64,000 nt of DNA from Rhizobium gallicum bv. gallicum R602sp (GTDB taxonomy: Bacteria > Pseudomonadota > Alphaproteobacteria > Rhizobiales > Rhizobiaceae): positions 1,617,501-1,681,500 of the forward strand of contig NZ_CP006877.1 of the NCBI RefSeq assembly GCF_000816845.1, written 5' to 3'. Shown here one piece after another: positions 17,791 to 26,966 of the stretch. Each line of letters begins with the position of its first letter. The stretch's first letter is position 1. The notes under the pieces are model-generated. The model had not been told where the DNA came from, did not search any database, and saw only the letters and a list, made by a program, of their open reading frames with translations. Both the position numbers and the translations under genes were made by a program.

Positions 17791-19047
17791 ATGACCGTCA
17801 TAAGACAGGATGTAGATCGCGCGGAAGAGGCGCTGCGCAGCCTCTTTCCGGCAACGCCGTTGCAGCTCAACGACCATCTTTCGGCGCGCTACGGTGCCGA
17901 AATCTGGCTGAAGCGGGAGGATCTGTCGCCCGTCCGTTCTTACAAGATCCGCGGCGCCTTTAATTTCTTCCGCAAGGCGATTGCCGAAGGGAGCGGCGAG
18001 CGTCTCTTCATCTGCGCATCGGCAGGCAACCATGCGCAGGGCTTTGCCTATGTCTGCCGCCATTTCGGCGTTCAGGGCGTGGTCTTCATGCCGGTGACGA
18101 CGCCGCAGCAGAAGATCGACAAGACGCGCATGTTCGGCGCCGAATTCATCACCATCAAGCTCTACGGCGATTTCTTCGATCAATGCTATCAGGCCGCCCG
18201 CGACCATGCGGAGGCGGCCGGAGGCGTCATGGTGCCGCCCTTCGACCATGAGGACATCATCGAGGGGCAGGCAACGGTCGCAGCCGAAATCATGCAGCAG
18301 CTGCCGGAGGGTAGGGTGCCGGACATGCTGGTCTTGCCGGTCGGCGGCGGCGGGCTTGCCGCGGGGATCACGGGCTACCTCAAGGGCTCGGTCCCGAATT
18401 CCGCCTTTGTCTTCACCGAGCCGGCAGGCGCGCCGAGCCTGAAACGCAGCATCGAGGCCGGCGAAGTGGTGACGCTTTCCAAGGTCGACAATTTTGTCGA
18501 CGGCGCGGCCGTTGCCCGCATCGGCGACCTGAATTTCGCAGCGCTCAAAGGCTTTGCAGCCGCGCAGGTCATGTTGATGCCGGAGAACGCCATCTGCGTG
18601 ACGATCTCGGAAATGCTCAATGTCGAGGGCGTCGTGCTGGAGCCGGCAGGTGCTTTGTCTTTGACGGCGATCGCCGCGATGGATCCGCAGGCCATTCGCG
18701 ACAAGACGATCGTCGCTGTTGTCTCCGGCGGCAATTTCGACTTCGAGCGGCTGCCCGACGTCAAGGAGCGGGCGATGCGTTATGCCGGGCTGAAGAAATA
18801 CTTTATCCTGCGGCTGCCGCAGCGCCCCGGCGCGCTCCGCGATTTCCTCAATCTGCTGGGGCCGGACGACGACATCGCCCGCTTCGAATACCTGAAGAAG
18901 ACGGCGCGCAACTTCGGCTCGGTTCTGATCGGCATCGAGACCAAGGCGCCGGAGAACTTCGCCACCCTGATTTCGAATTTCGAAAAGGCCGGCATGGGCT
19001 TCGAGGACATCACCGAGAACGACATCCTCGCCAACCTCATCATTTGA
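17791..19047 (+). CDS. ilvA: Threonine ammonia-lyase (threonine dehydratase)
   Basis: A 418-residue PLP enzyme converting threonine to 2-oxobutanoate, the first step of isoleucine synthesis. The PLP lysine is Lys52 in SYKIRGAFN; SAGNHAQGFAYVC and the phosphate-binding loop PVGGGGLAAG follow. A C-terminal ACT-like regulatory domain (about 335-418: YFILRLPQRPGALRDFL) suggests feedback control by isoleucine or valine. The AGGAATGGACCG site precedes the ATG. Confidence 0.95.
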   Translation: MTVIRQDVDRAEEALRSLFPATPLQLNDHLSARYGAEIWLKREDLSPVRSYKIRGAFNFFRKAIAEGSGERLFICASAGNHAQGFAYVCRHFGVQGVVFMPVTTPQQKIDKTRMFGAEFITIKLYGDFFDQCYQAARDHAEAAGGVMVPPFDHEDIIEGQATVAAEIMQQLPEGRVPDMLVLPVGGGGLAAGITGYLKGSVPNSAFVFTEPAGAPSLKRSIEAGEVVTLSKVDNFVDGAAVARIGDLNFAALKGFAAAQVMLMPENAICVTISEMLNVEGVVLEPAGALSLTAIAAMDPQAIRDKTIVAVVSGGNFDFERLPDVKERAMRYAGLKKYFILRLPQRPGALRDFLNLLGPDDDIARFEYLKKTARNFGSVLIGIETKAPENFATLISNFEKAGMGFEDITENDILANLII

Positions 19048-19084
19048 CTTTGCGGGCGCGAGCGGCCCGTGTTAAAGGCGGAAC

Positions 19085-19411
19085 ATGGCTTCGATCTTAT
19101 CCAGCATTTTCTCGATGTTTTCCGGTGGCGGCAAATCGGCCGAGGCGAGCGCAGGCCCGAAGGGTGAGCCGCAGCTTTACGCCGATTGCGCCATCTACGC
19201 TGAGCCGCGCAAGGAAGGCGGACAGTTTCGCCTGGCAGGCCGCATCGAAAAGACGGTCGGCGGCGAGGTTCTGGTTCGCAATTTCATCCGCGCCGACATG
19301 TTCTCCTCTTCGGACGATGCGATCGAATGCACGGTGCGCAAAGCGCACCAGATCATCGATCAGCACGGCCCCTCGCTTTTCGGCGACGGTGCCAAGGAGC
19401 GGCAGGTCTAG
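19085..19411 (+). CDS. HlyU family protein
   Basis: A 108-residue protein with the HlyU-family core: YADCAIYAEPRKEGGQFRL, then VLVRNFIRADMFSS and RKAHQIIDQHGPSLFGD at the C-terminus. Vibrio HlyU is a regulator of a toxin gene, but the name is extended to many alphaproteobacterial proteins without evidence of DNA binding, and no helix-turn-helix is obvious here. It follows ilvA by 37 bases on the same strand and may share its transcript. Confidence 0.85.
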   Translation: MASILSSIFSMFSGGGKSAEASAGPKGEPQLYADCAIYAEPRKEGGQFRLAGRIEKTVGGEVLVRNFIRADMFSSSDDAIECTVRKAHQIIDQHGPSLFGDGAKERQV

Positions 19412-19549
19412 CCGCGCTCTTCCCAAGCCTTCGCCGGGGCGGCTTTGCGGCGGCAGCCATACAGGGAGGCCGCGGGTTACCCTGACGTCACGCGACCGTT
19501 TCTTAACCGTATCGCGCTATGAAGAAGCGGTTGGAGAGCGGAAAGCGCG

Positions 19550-20818
19550 ATGGCAATTGTCAATCTCGGTCTCATTGTGGTTGAAGCCGTCGGCTATTTC
19601 TCGCTGATGGTGAGCCTGCTGCATTTCCGCCACCGGCTGGGCCTTGGCGTTTTCATGACGGCGCTCGGCGTCATGCATTTCATGGAAACCTATCTCGCCG
19701 CCGTATTCTACGTGTCGCTGCCTTTCGGTGTCGCCTCGCCCGGATCGTCGGTCTTCTTCGCCGGCAAGCTGATGATGATCCTGATGCTTTACCTGGAGGA
19801 AGATGCTTCGACGGTCCGGCAGCCGATCTACGGCCTGTTCCTTGGAAATCTCCTGACGGTCGCGATCGCGTGGGTTCTGCAACTGCATGATACCGTCGAG
19901 ATTTCACCCGGCAATGCAGCCGATTTCAGCTTCCTGAAGGAGATCGGATGGCTGATGGTCTGGGGTACGGCGCTTCTCTACCTCGATGCGCTCGGTATCA
20001 TTCTGCTGTACGAACGCCTTGGTCATTGGATGAAGCGCAAGGTGATCCTTCGTTTCGTGCTGTGCGGCTTCGCACTTCTGACCTTCGACCAGATCGGCTT
20101 CTTCGGCGCACTGCATTATTTTCTCGACGTACCGCTTGCAGCCTTCTGGGACGGCTGGAGGGCAAAGATGTTTGCGGTCTGTATCTATACCGCGCTCTTT
20201 GCCATCTACCGGCTCTGTATTCATCGAAACGGCGTTCCTGCGGCAGCACGCTCGCTCAGCGATCTGTTCGGCGACCTGACATTCCGCGAGCGGTACAACG
20301 ATCTTCTGGAGCGGACGGGCAGGGACATTCTGACAGGCGTCTACGACCGCTCGCGCATGGAGTTCGAAGCACCGGTCATGATGCGGGAAGCCCTGCGGCA
20401 AGGGCAGTTCACGACCGTCATCATCATCGATGCCGACCACTTCAAGGACGTCAACGACAACTTCGGCCATCTGCAGGGTGATGAGGTGCTGAAGTCGATC
20501 GCCGCCCGGCTGGTGACGATCCTGCGTTCTGCAGACAGGGTATTCCGCTTTGGCGGTGAGGAATTCGTTGCAATTTGCCCGGGCACGGACCACGAGGAGG
20601 GCTTGTTGGTCGCAGAACGGCTCCGATGGACGATCGAGACGAGCGTCAGGACACCAGATGCAAGACCGGTAACCGTCAGCATCGGCGTTGCAACCGCCGA
20701 CGAAGATGGCGTGAGCTTCATGACGGTTCTCTCTACTGCAGATGACCGGCTCTACCGGGCAAAGAAGAATGGCCGCAATTGCGTCTTCGGCCGTACCGGT
20801 CTGGTCAAAGTCAGCTAA
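19550..20818 (+). CDS. Membrane-bound diguanylate cyclase (GGDEF domain)
   Basis: A 422-residue protein making the second messenger c-di-GMP. Residues 1-230 hold about seven membrane segments forming an integral sensor. Residues about 255-415 are the GGDEF domain, starting RDILTGVYDRSRMEFE. The catalytic signature is GGEEF at 335-339, and an inhibitory I-site RSAD (325-328) lies five residues before it, so product inhibition is expected. A PilZ protein that could bind c-di-GMP lies 4 kb away. No EAL domain is present. Confidence 0.93.
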   Translation: MAIVNLGLIVVEAVGYFSLMVSLLHFRHRLGLGVFMTALGVMHFMETYLAAVFYVSLPFGVASPGSSVFFAGKLMMILMLYLEEDASTVRQPIYGLFLGNLLTVAIAWVLQLHDTVEISPGNAADFSFLKEIGWLMVWGTALLYLDALGIILLYERLGHWMKRKVILRFVLCGFALLTFDQIGFFGALHYFLDVPLAAFWDGWRAKMFAVCIYTALFAIYRLCIHRNGVPAAARSLSDLFGDLTFRERYNDLLERTGRDILTGVYDRSRMEFEAPVMMREALRQGQFTTVIIIDADHFKDVNDNFGHLQGDEVLKSIAARLVTILRSADRVFRFGGEEFVAICPGTDHEEGLLVAERLRWTIETSVRTPDARPVTVSIGVATADEDGVSFMTVLSTADDRLYRAKKNGRNCVFGRTGLVKVS

Positions 20819-21074
20819 TCTGACACTTGGTTCCGGGGCCTGCTCGCCCGACAAACTCCTGCTCGAGATGCACGCGGCTGTTGGCTGCGTCGCTCATGCT
20901 CGACTTCATCAGGGCGCGCACCCAACAGTAAAGTGAAAGCACGCGAAAGCTTGATTGACAACGCCTGAGCAGTGGTGACGAGGGCTACCAACGCCCTATC
21001 CTCGCGTCATTCAAACCGAGCGACAACGACGACCGCAACGGTGTCAGACTCGCCGGGTATGGCGCAGCGGAAAC

Positions 21075-21101
21075 AAAAAACGGCCGGACAGAGCCGGCCG
21101 C
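21075..21101 (-). terminator. Terminator of azoR
   Basis: On the minus strand the CGGCCGG/CCGGCCG hairpin is followed by TTTTTTG, 23 bases after the azoR stop codon. The 255 bases between this and the diguanylate cyclase contain no gene I can support. Confidence 0.85.
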
Positions 21102-21123
21102 TTCTGGGGGCGATGTTAAGCGG

Positions 21124-21738
21124 TTAGGCGGCGAGAGCGATCTCTTCGGCGCGGGCCTTGGCGGCGCCGATCGCCTTTTCGGCAGCTTCCGGACCGAAGG
21201 CGAGACCTTCGACATAGACGGTTTCGATGTCGGTGATGCCGAGGAAGCCCAGAACCGACTTCAGATACGGAACGGCATGGTTCATGCTGGCGGCAGGACC
21301 CTGCGAGTAGACGCCGCCGGAGGCGAGCACGACATAGACCTTCTTGCCGGTTGCAAGCCCGACCGGGCCGCTTTCGGTATACTTGAAGGTGCGGCCGGCG
21401 CGGGCAACGTTGTCGATCCAGGTCTTCAGGGACGAATAGATATTGAAGTTGATGAGGCCGGTGCCGATGACGATGGTGTCGGCGGCGAGCAGTTCGTCGA
21501 TGAGCGCGTCGGAGGTCTTCACGGCTTCGGCTTCCTGCGCCGTGCGGTCTTCGGCAGGCTTGCGGATTGCGGCGGTAAACAGGTCATCGATGTGCGGAAG
21601 CGGATTGGCGGCGAGGTCACGGCGGACGATGACGGTTCCCGGCTTCTGGGCCTGGAGCTTGCCGGCAAGATCGGTGGCAATGGTGGTCGAAAGCGATTCA
21701 GCGCGCGGGCTGGATGTCAGGAGCAGGATGGACGACAT
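21124..21738 (-). CDS. azoR: FMN-dependent NADH-azoreductase
   Basis: A 204-residue flavodoxin-fold enzyme (AcpD/AzoR family) that reduces azo compounds and quinones with NADH. The FMN-binding start ILLLTSSPRAESLSTT and the conserved VIGTGLINFNIYSSLKTW plus a glycine-rich VVLASGGVYS are present. The ATG at 21738 follows GAGAGGAATTC; the longer frame to 21852 crosses the promoter region. It is divergent from a LysR gene, the usual layout for a regulator and its target, so quinone- or electrophile-responsive control is likely. Confidence 0.93.
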   Translation of the reverse strand: MSSILLLTSSPRAESLSTTIATDLAGKLQAQKPGTVIVRRDLAANPLPHIDDLFTAAIRKPAEDRTAQEAEAVKTSDALIDELLAADTIVIGTGLINFNIYSSLKTWIDNVARAGRTFKYTESGPVGLATGKKVYVVLASGGVYSQGPAASMNHAVPYLKSVLGFLGITDIETVYVEGLAFGPEAAEKAIGAAKARAEEIALAA

Positions 21739-21821
21739 AATTGAATTCCTCTCGAATTGGGATGCTGCGAGCTCGCTTGGGAGGTTCGAGCCGCCTTCAA
21801 GGGAAAAATAAGACTGGCCGA

Positions 21822-21864
21822 CTATCGAAAAAACTGGGATAATGTCGATCAAAATTATCGATAG
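21822..21864. promoter_or_regulatory. Candidate LysR operator between azoR and the regulator
   Basis: CTATCGA at 21822-21828 and TCGATAG at 21858-21864 form a 7-bp inverted pair 29 bases apart. The right arm sits inside the palindrome TATCGATA. The position, just upstream of the LysR start at 21877, fits an autoregulatory site. Confidence 0.45.
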
Positions 21865-21876
21865 ATTGGATGGAAG

Positions 21877-22845
21877 ATGCTTCCCAACCCGACATTGGAT
21901 CAGCTGCAGGTGTTCCTTACCGTGGCGGAAACCGGCAGCTTCTCCGCCGCCTCGCGCGCGCTCAACCGCGCGCAGTCGGTGGTCAGCTACACGATCGCGA
22001 ACCTCGAGGCACAGCTCGAGATGCCGCTTTTTGAGCGTTCCGGCGCCCGCCAGCCGAAGCTCACGGATGCGGGCAAGGCCATGCTCGAAGATGCGCGCCG
22101 CCTACTGACCGACCTGCAGGTGATGCGCGCCCGCGTCAAAGGGCTGAAGGAAGGATTGGAAGCGGAGGTCTCTGTGGCGATCAGCGTCATGGTGCCGTCT
22201 CCGGCAACGGTGGACGTGTTGCGTGAGTTCCGTGAGCAATTTCCGTCCGTTGCGCTCAATCTTGCGGTCGGCGAGCTTGGCATGGTCATGGAGACCGTCC
22301 TGAGCGGCAAGGCGGCGATCGGCATCGGCGGAGCCGTCCAGAAGCCGGACGACTCGATGCTGATGGAAAAGATCGGCCATTCCTTCATGATGCCGGTGGC
22401 CTCGCGCAATCATCCGTTAGCGCAGATAGGTCGGCCGTTGACGCTTGGCGATGTTCGCGAGGAAGTACAGCTCGTCGTCACCGATGCGTCCGGGCTGACG
22501 AAAGGCCGCGATTTCAACGTGCTTTCTTACAAGACCTGGCGTGTCAGCGACATCTCGACCAAGCACGCGTTGATCCGCGGCGGCCTCGGCTGGGGCGGCC
22601 TGCCTGCATCGATAATCCGTGACGACCTGATGAGCGGCGCACTCGTTCATCTCGACCTTGAGGCCTATGAGCAAGGCGAGTATCCGATCTATGCCATGCG
22701 CCGCCTCGCCAATCCGCCAGGCCCAGCTGCGGCATGGATGATCGATGCATTCCGCACCAGGCTATCCCAATGCCCCAACCACGCCGATTTCACCGCGGCG
22801 CTGAACGAGATTCGCGGACCGGAAATGCCGCTTGCAGCGGAATAG
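21877..22845 (+). CDS. LysR-family transcriptional regulator
   Basis: A 322-residue protein. The N-terminal winged helix (about 1-65: PTLDQLQVFLTVAETGSFS, then SRALNRAQSVVSYTI) binds DNA, and residues 90-300 form the effector domain. The start follows GGATGGAAG. It is divergent from azoR and probably controls that gene and itself in response to a quinone-like or oxidant signal (inference from position). Confidence 0.92.
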   Translation: MLPNPTLDQLQVFLTVAETGSFSAASRALNRAQSVVSYTIANLEAQLEMPLFERSGARQPKLTDAGKAMLEDARRLLTDLQVMRARVKGLKEGLEAEVSVAISVMVPSPATVDVLREFREQFPSVALNLAVGELGMVMETVLSGKAAIGIGGAVQKPDDSMLMEKIGHSFMMPVASRNHPLAQIGRPLTLGDVREEVQLVVTDASGLTKGRDFNVLSYKTWRVSDISTKHALIRGGLGWGGLPASIIRDDLMSGALVHLDLEAYEQGEYPIYAMRRLANPPGPAAAWMIDAFRTRLSQCPNHADFTAALNEIRGPEMPLAAE

Positions 22846-22881
22846 GCGAGGGGCTGCCGCCTCGCTTGGTTTCCACATCGG

Positions 22882-24870
22882 CTAGAGAACCAGCCTGATC
22901 TTTGCAAATCCGTCCGCGCCTTCGCCGGCATCCTCCAGCTTGACACTCTTGACGTCGGCTAGGAATTGCTTCGCCTTCGGTCCGCTCTGGAAGACGGCGC
23001 TCGTGCCCGGCAACGGCTTGAAGGTCCAGTTGCCGTCGGCGGACGGATTGATCGTGCCCTGATCATGAACGAAGCGGACGATCACGTCGCGGTTGGTGTC
23101 CGGAGCCTGGAAGACGACCTTGTCGGCTGCAATCTCCGGGAACTTGCCGCCGCCGCCCGCACGGTAGTTGTTGGTGACCACGACGAACTTCTGCTTGAGG
23201 TCGATCGGCTTGCCGTCGAACTGCAGATTCTGGATGCGGTTCGACCTTTCATTGATCGCCTTGCCATCATTGTCGTATTTGCGCGGCTGCGAGAGGTCGA
23301 TCTGGTAGGTCACACCGTCGATGACATCGAAGTTGTAGGACGGGAAATCACCGTTGAGCAATTCCGCATCCGTTGCGCCGGGCCTCACCTCGTTGAACAT
23401 GCCGGCCGACATTTCCAGCCAGTTCTTCACCTGCTCGCCGGTAATGACCACTGCCTGCACGGTGTTCGGGTAGAGGTAGAGGTCGGCGACATTCTTGATC
23501 GCGACATCGCCCGCCGGAACGTCGGTGTAGTACTCCGCGCCGCCGCGGCCGCCTGCCTTGAAAGGAGCAGCGGCCGAAAGGACGGGCAGATCCTTGAAAT
23601 CGGTATCAGCCAGCATCTGCTTGATGTACCAGGTCTGCGCCTGGCTGACGATCTGCACGGAGGGATCGTCGGCAACGAGGGCGAAGTAGGAATAGAGCGG
23701 CGCCGACGTCTTGCCGACCGGGGTGCGGACATAGGCGAGCGTCGCCTCATGCTCGGCCTTTGCGGCTTCGATCACGTCCTTCTTGTCGCCCACGTCGGCA
23801 ACGACCTTCTTCTTGTCGTCGCGGTGATAGATCGGCCGAGCCTCGGCGGTGAAATCAACGATCGTCCAGCTCTTTCCGTTCTTTTCCAGAAGCAGGTCGA
23901 TGAGGCCGAGATGCGAGCCCCAGAATCCGGCCATGACCGTCGGCTTGCCATGCAGAGTGCCTTTCACCGGATCGGCGTCGGCAATCCCGTCCCAACTCTT
24001 CGGGCCGGGGAAGACAAGGTGCTGATGGCCGGTGAAGATCGCATCGATGCCGTCCACGGCGGCAAGATGCAGCGAGGCATTCTCCATCTTCTCGGAGGGG
24101 GCGGAGCCGTCGATGCCGGAATGGGAAAGCGCGATGACGATATCGGCGCCTTCCTCCTTCATCGCCGGAACCCAGGCCTTGGCGGCCTCGACGATGTCGC
24201 GGGTCTGCGCCTTGCCTTCGAGGTTCTTGATGTCCCAGAGCATGATCTGCGGAGGCACGAAGCCGATGAAGCCGATCTTGACCGGGCTGTCGTTGCCTGC
24301 GCCGTCCTTGATCTGCTTTTCGACGATCACGTAGGGCTTGAAGAAGAGATCGTCCTTCTTCGGATCGGAGGCGAGCTGGCCCTTCGTCAGGTTGGCGCAG
24401 ACGAACGGGAAATTCGCGCCGCCAAGCACCTTGAACATGAAATCGAGGCCGTAGTTGAACTCGTGGTTTCCGAGCGTGCCGACAGTATAGCCGAGCGTGT
24501 TCATCGCCTTGATCACCGGGTGAACGTCGCCATCCCTCATGCCGTGCTGATAGGCCATGTAATCGCCCATCGGATTGCCCTGCAGCAGGTCACCATTGTC
24601 GATCAGCAGCGAGTTGGCCGCTTCGGCGCGGATGTTATCGATGATCGTCGCGGTGCGCGCCAGACCCATCGTGTCGTTCGGCTTGTCGGCATAGTAGTCG
24701 TATGGGAAAACGTTGACATGGACGTCGGTGGTTTCCATGAGCCGCAGATGCGCTTGATTGGCGGCCGCGCGCGCCGTGAAGGGGTGGAGCAGAACAAGCG
24801 CCGAAGTCGCGGCTATGCCGCCAAGCAATGACCGGCGGGTAATCGGGTGCAAATCAAGAATGGGAGACAT
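22882..24870 (-). CDS. cpdB: 2',3'-cyclic-nucleotide phosphodiesterase / 3'-nucleotidase, Tat-exported
   Basis: A 662-residue periplasmic enzyme that releases phosphate and nucleosides from 2',3'-cyclic nucleotides and 3'-nucleotides. The N-terminus has a twin-arginine signal, ITRRSLLGG, followed by a hydrophobic stretch ending ARA, so it is probably exported folded by Tat; tatABC lies at the right end of the window. The metallophosphoesterase domain starts METTDVHVNVFPYDYYAD and has DNGDLLQGNP and TLGNHEFNYGLDF. The 5'-nucleotidase C-terminal domain follows from about residue 370. The start at 24870 is supported by GAAGGAG. Confidence 0.95.
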   Translation of the reverse strand: MSPILDLHPITRRSLLGGIAATSALVLLHPFTARAAANQAHLRLMETTDVHVNVFPYDYYADKPNDTMGLARTATIIDNIRAEAANSLLIDNGDLLQGNPMGDYMAYQHGMRDGDVHPVIKAMNTLGYTVGTLGNHEFNYGLDFMFKVLGGANFPFVCANLTKGQLASDPKKDDLFFKPYVIVEKQIKDGAGNDSPVKIGFIGFVPPQIMLWDIKNLEGKAQTRDIVEAAKAWVPAMKEEGADIVIALSHSGIDGSAPSEKMENASLHLAAVDGIDAIFTGHQHLVFPGPKSWDGIADADPVKGTLHGKPTVMAGFWGSHLGLIDLLLEKNGKSWTIVDFTAEARPIYHRDDKKKVVADVGDKKDVIEAAKAEHEATLAYVRTPVGKTSAPLYSYFALVADDPSVQIVSQAQTWYIKQMLADTDFKDLPVLSAAAPFKAGGRGGAEYYTDVPAGDVAIKNVADLYLYPNTVQAVVITGEQVKNWLEMSAGMFNEVRPGATDAELLNGDFPSYNFDVIDGVTYQIDLSQPRKYDNDGKAINERSNRIQNLQFDGKPIDLKQKFVVVTNNYRAGGGGKFPEIAADKVVFQAPDTNRDVIVRFVHDQGTINPSADGNWTFKPLPGTSAVFQSGPKAKQFLADVKSVKLEDAGEGADGFAKIRLVL

Positions 24871-24969
24871 TGAACACTCCTTCGCAAATGACGCATGGCT
24901 CAACAGGCGGCGAGCCTAGGATGATTTGCACGGCAGTGCATCCGGAAAATGACAAACCGGCCTTGGACG

Positions 24970-25302
24970 TTATCGCGTTAACACCGGCTTCACATCCTTG
25001 TGGAAGAAGCGGAAGTAGGATGCGACCTGAGCCTGGGCGTTGGAGTTCGGGTCGAACTGGATACCGAGGCGCCCATTGTGGCTCCACCGGATTATGCCGT
25101 GCAGCGTTCCAAGATCTTCCGCTAGGATTTGCACCCGGCTGCCCGATGCGGCATAGAGCGGCGCTCGAATTTCCACCGCAGCGCCCGTTATCGAGAGATT
25201 GAGGATGCGGGCGTCTACTTCGTTATTGAGATAGCGAACCTTACCGAAAATGCGGCAATACTTGCGCTCGGCCCTGCGAGCAATGATATTTAGATTACGC
25301 AT
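24970..25302 (-). CDS. PilZ domain protein
   Basis: A 110-residue protein consisting of a single PilZ domain. The two c-di-GMP motifs are visible: RRAER near the N-terminus and NLSITGAAVEI (the D/NxSxxG motif). It is probably a cytoplasmic c-di-GMP effector acting on motility or polysaccharide synthesis. The target is unknown. It may respond to the diguanylate cyclase at 19550-20818, but that is inference only. Confidence 0.88.
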   Translation of the reverse strand: MRNLNIIARRAERKYCRIFGKVRYLNNEVDARILNLSITGAAVEIRAPLYAASGSRVQILAEDLGTLHGIIRWSHNGRLGIQFDPNSNAQAQVASYFRFFHKDVKPVLTR

Positions 25303-25391
25303 TATACAGCCCTCAATAGAATACTTGGTGCACGGTATCGCGAAAATATTGAAAATACTTTTATAGAAATCGCTAAATTACGAGACGGGCT

Positions 25392-26273
25392 CTATCTCCG
25401 CACAGCGCTGCTGCGCGCCACCACATGCTCACGCCAGATGGTGAAAATGCCGGCAGCCACGACGATCACCGAGCCGGCGATCGTGTTGAGGCTCAGGGCT
25501 TCGTCAAAGATGACGACGCCGATGATCGAGGCGTAGACGAGCTGTAGATACGTAAGCGGCTGAACGGCTGCGGCATCGAGCATGTCATAGGCGCGGATCA
25601 GGAAATAGTGGCTGGAGATGCCGGTTAGGCAGAGGAGCGTCATCCAGCCCCACTCGCTGGCCGACATCGTGGCCCAGTAGAAGGGACCGATGAGTGTTAT
25701 CGTTATGGCGCCCGCGACGCCCGTATAGAAGAAGCTCGTCATCGAAGAATCGTCACGGCTGACGAGGCGGGTGGCGATGACGTAGAAGGCGAAGATGAAG
25801 CAGCCCACGACCGCAAGCAGCAACTTCGGATCAAAAAAGCCACTTTCTGGCTTCAAGATCAAAAGAACACCGGCAAGCCCCGCGCAGATTGCCGTCCAGC
25901 GGCGCCACCCGACGCGCTCGCCGAGCAGCGGCACGGAAAGCAGGGCGATCAGGATCGGAGTGCCTGCAAAGATCGCCTGGGTGCGCGCAAGTCCGATGAT
26001 TGCGAAACAGGTGATCGCCAGAACGACCTGCGCGGCAAGCAGCACGCCACGCGTGACCTGAAGCAAAGGCCTGTTCGTACGCACGGTCGCCTTCAGGCCG
26101 CCGCGCATTCTCGACGCGAGCAGGATCGTGAAAATTGCAAAGGCCCAATAGCGGATCATCGTCACGAAAACAGGCGGATAGGTGCTCGCCAGATGCTTCG
26201 AGATGCCGTCCTGCACGGAAAAGATGGTGATCGCCAGAAGGACGAAGATATAGCCTTGCGTCTTGGATTTCAT
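25392..26273 (-). CDS. DMT superfamily (EamA) transporter
   Basis: A 293-residue inner-membrane protein with about ten hydrophobic helices in two EamA repeats: the first runs from GYIFVLLAITIFSVQDG, the second from LLLAVVGCFIFAFYVI. The substrate is unknown; relatives export amino acids or metabolites. I chose the ATG at 26273 (MKSKTQGY). The open frame reaches 26303. Confidence 0.88.
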   Translation of the reverse strand: MKSKTQGYIFVLLAITIFSVQDGISKHLASTYPPVFVTMIRYWAFAIFTILLASRMRGGLKATVRTNRPLLQVTRGVLLAAQVVLAITCFAIIGLARTQAIFAGTPILIALLSVPLLGERVGWRRWTAICAGLAGVLLILKPESGFFDPKLLLAVVGCFIFAFYVIATRLVSRDDSSMTSFFYTGVAGAITITLIGPFYWATMSASEWGWMTLLCLTGISSHYFLIRAYDMLDAAAVQPLTYLQLVYASIIGVVIFDEALSLNTIAGSVIVVAAGIFTIWREHVVARSSAVRR

Positions 26274-26345
26274 GCCTTGCCGTAAGGCGGGAGAGGCCCG
26301 CATACGACTGAAGCTAGGCCAGGATTCATGCCGCTTTGCAAGGCC

Positions 26346-26807
26346 TCAAAGCCCGACATTCGGCCTGTCGATGATTTCCCGGAGCGCGAAGCTGGAATTG
26401 ATCTTGACGACGTGGGGAAGGGCGGAGAGCCAGTCGCGGTGTATGCGCTCGTAGTCTTCCAGGTCGTGTGCGGCGACACGCAGAATGTAGTCGTACTCGC
26501 CCGACATTAAGTAGCAGACGAGCACGTTCGGGCAGCGCTTCACCGCCGCCTCGAATTCCGCAAGGGTCTTTGCAAACTGGCCGGAGAGCGAGATGTGCAC
26601 GATGGCGATCATCCTGTAGTCCAGTGCCTTGTGCGAAAGGCGCGCGTGATAGCCGCCGATGACGCCGCTCTTCTCAAGAATGTCGAGCCGTCTGGAACAG
26701 GCGGAAGCCGAAAGGCCCACCTTGTTTGCAAGATCGGCATTGGTGATGCGGGCGTTCGCCTGAAGCGCCTTCAGAATCGCACGATCGATGGTATCGAGTT
26801 CAGACAT
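26346..26807 (-). CDS. aldR: Lrp/AsnC family regulator of alanine dehydrogenase
   Basis: A 153-residue Lrp-type protein. The winged helix (about 4-60) reads LDTIDRAILKALQANARI, then ADLANKVGLSASACSRRL. The ligand-binding RAM domain (about 65-145) includes MSGEYDYILRVAAHDLEDY. It is divergent from ald, and in Rhizobium leguminosarum a gene in this position (aldR) is known to be required for ald expression. The longer frame to 27614 is a shadow of ald. The hairpin TTCGAAG/CTTCGAA (26807-26823) overlaps its ribosome site. Confidence 0.93.
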   Translation of the reverse strand: MSELDTIDRAILKALQANARITNADLANKVGLSASACSRRLDILEKSGVIGGYHARLSHKALDYRMIAIVHISLSGQFAKTLAEFEAAVKRCPNVLVCYLMSGEYDYILRVAAHDLEDYERIHRDWLSALPHVVKINSSFALREIIDRPNVGL

Positions 26808-26903
26808 TCGAAGAACCTTCGAAAACAGGGTGGTTCCCGCAATAATCCTCGAAAAATAGCTCTCAGGCAAATGCTCTTTGCAAGGACATTTCGCGCGTCC
26901 GGT

Positions 26904-26926
26904 GTTTGGATTTGTGTCATCCAAAC
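26904..26926. promoter_or_regulatory. Candidate AldR operator upstream of ald
   Basis: GTTTGGAT at 26904-26911 and ATCCAAAC at 26919-26926 are a perfect 8-bp inverted repeat around a 7-base centre. The site is 40 bases before the ald start, in the aldR-ald divergent gap. Lrp-family operators are often imperfect palindromes of this size. Confidence 0.45.
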
Positions 26927-26966
26927 GCTCCGCCCCAAGCGGACATAAAATGAGAGGAACGCTTAA

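Noticed and set aside
22966..24831. 621-codon frame antisense to cpdB
   Set aside because: Shadow frame; cpdB has a Tat signal, catalytic motifs and a ribosome site.
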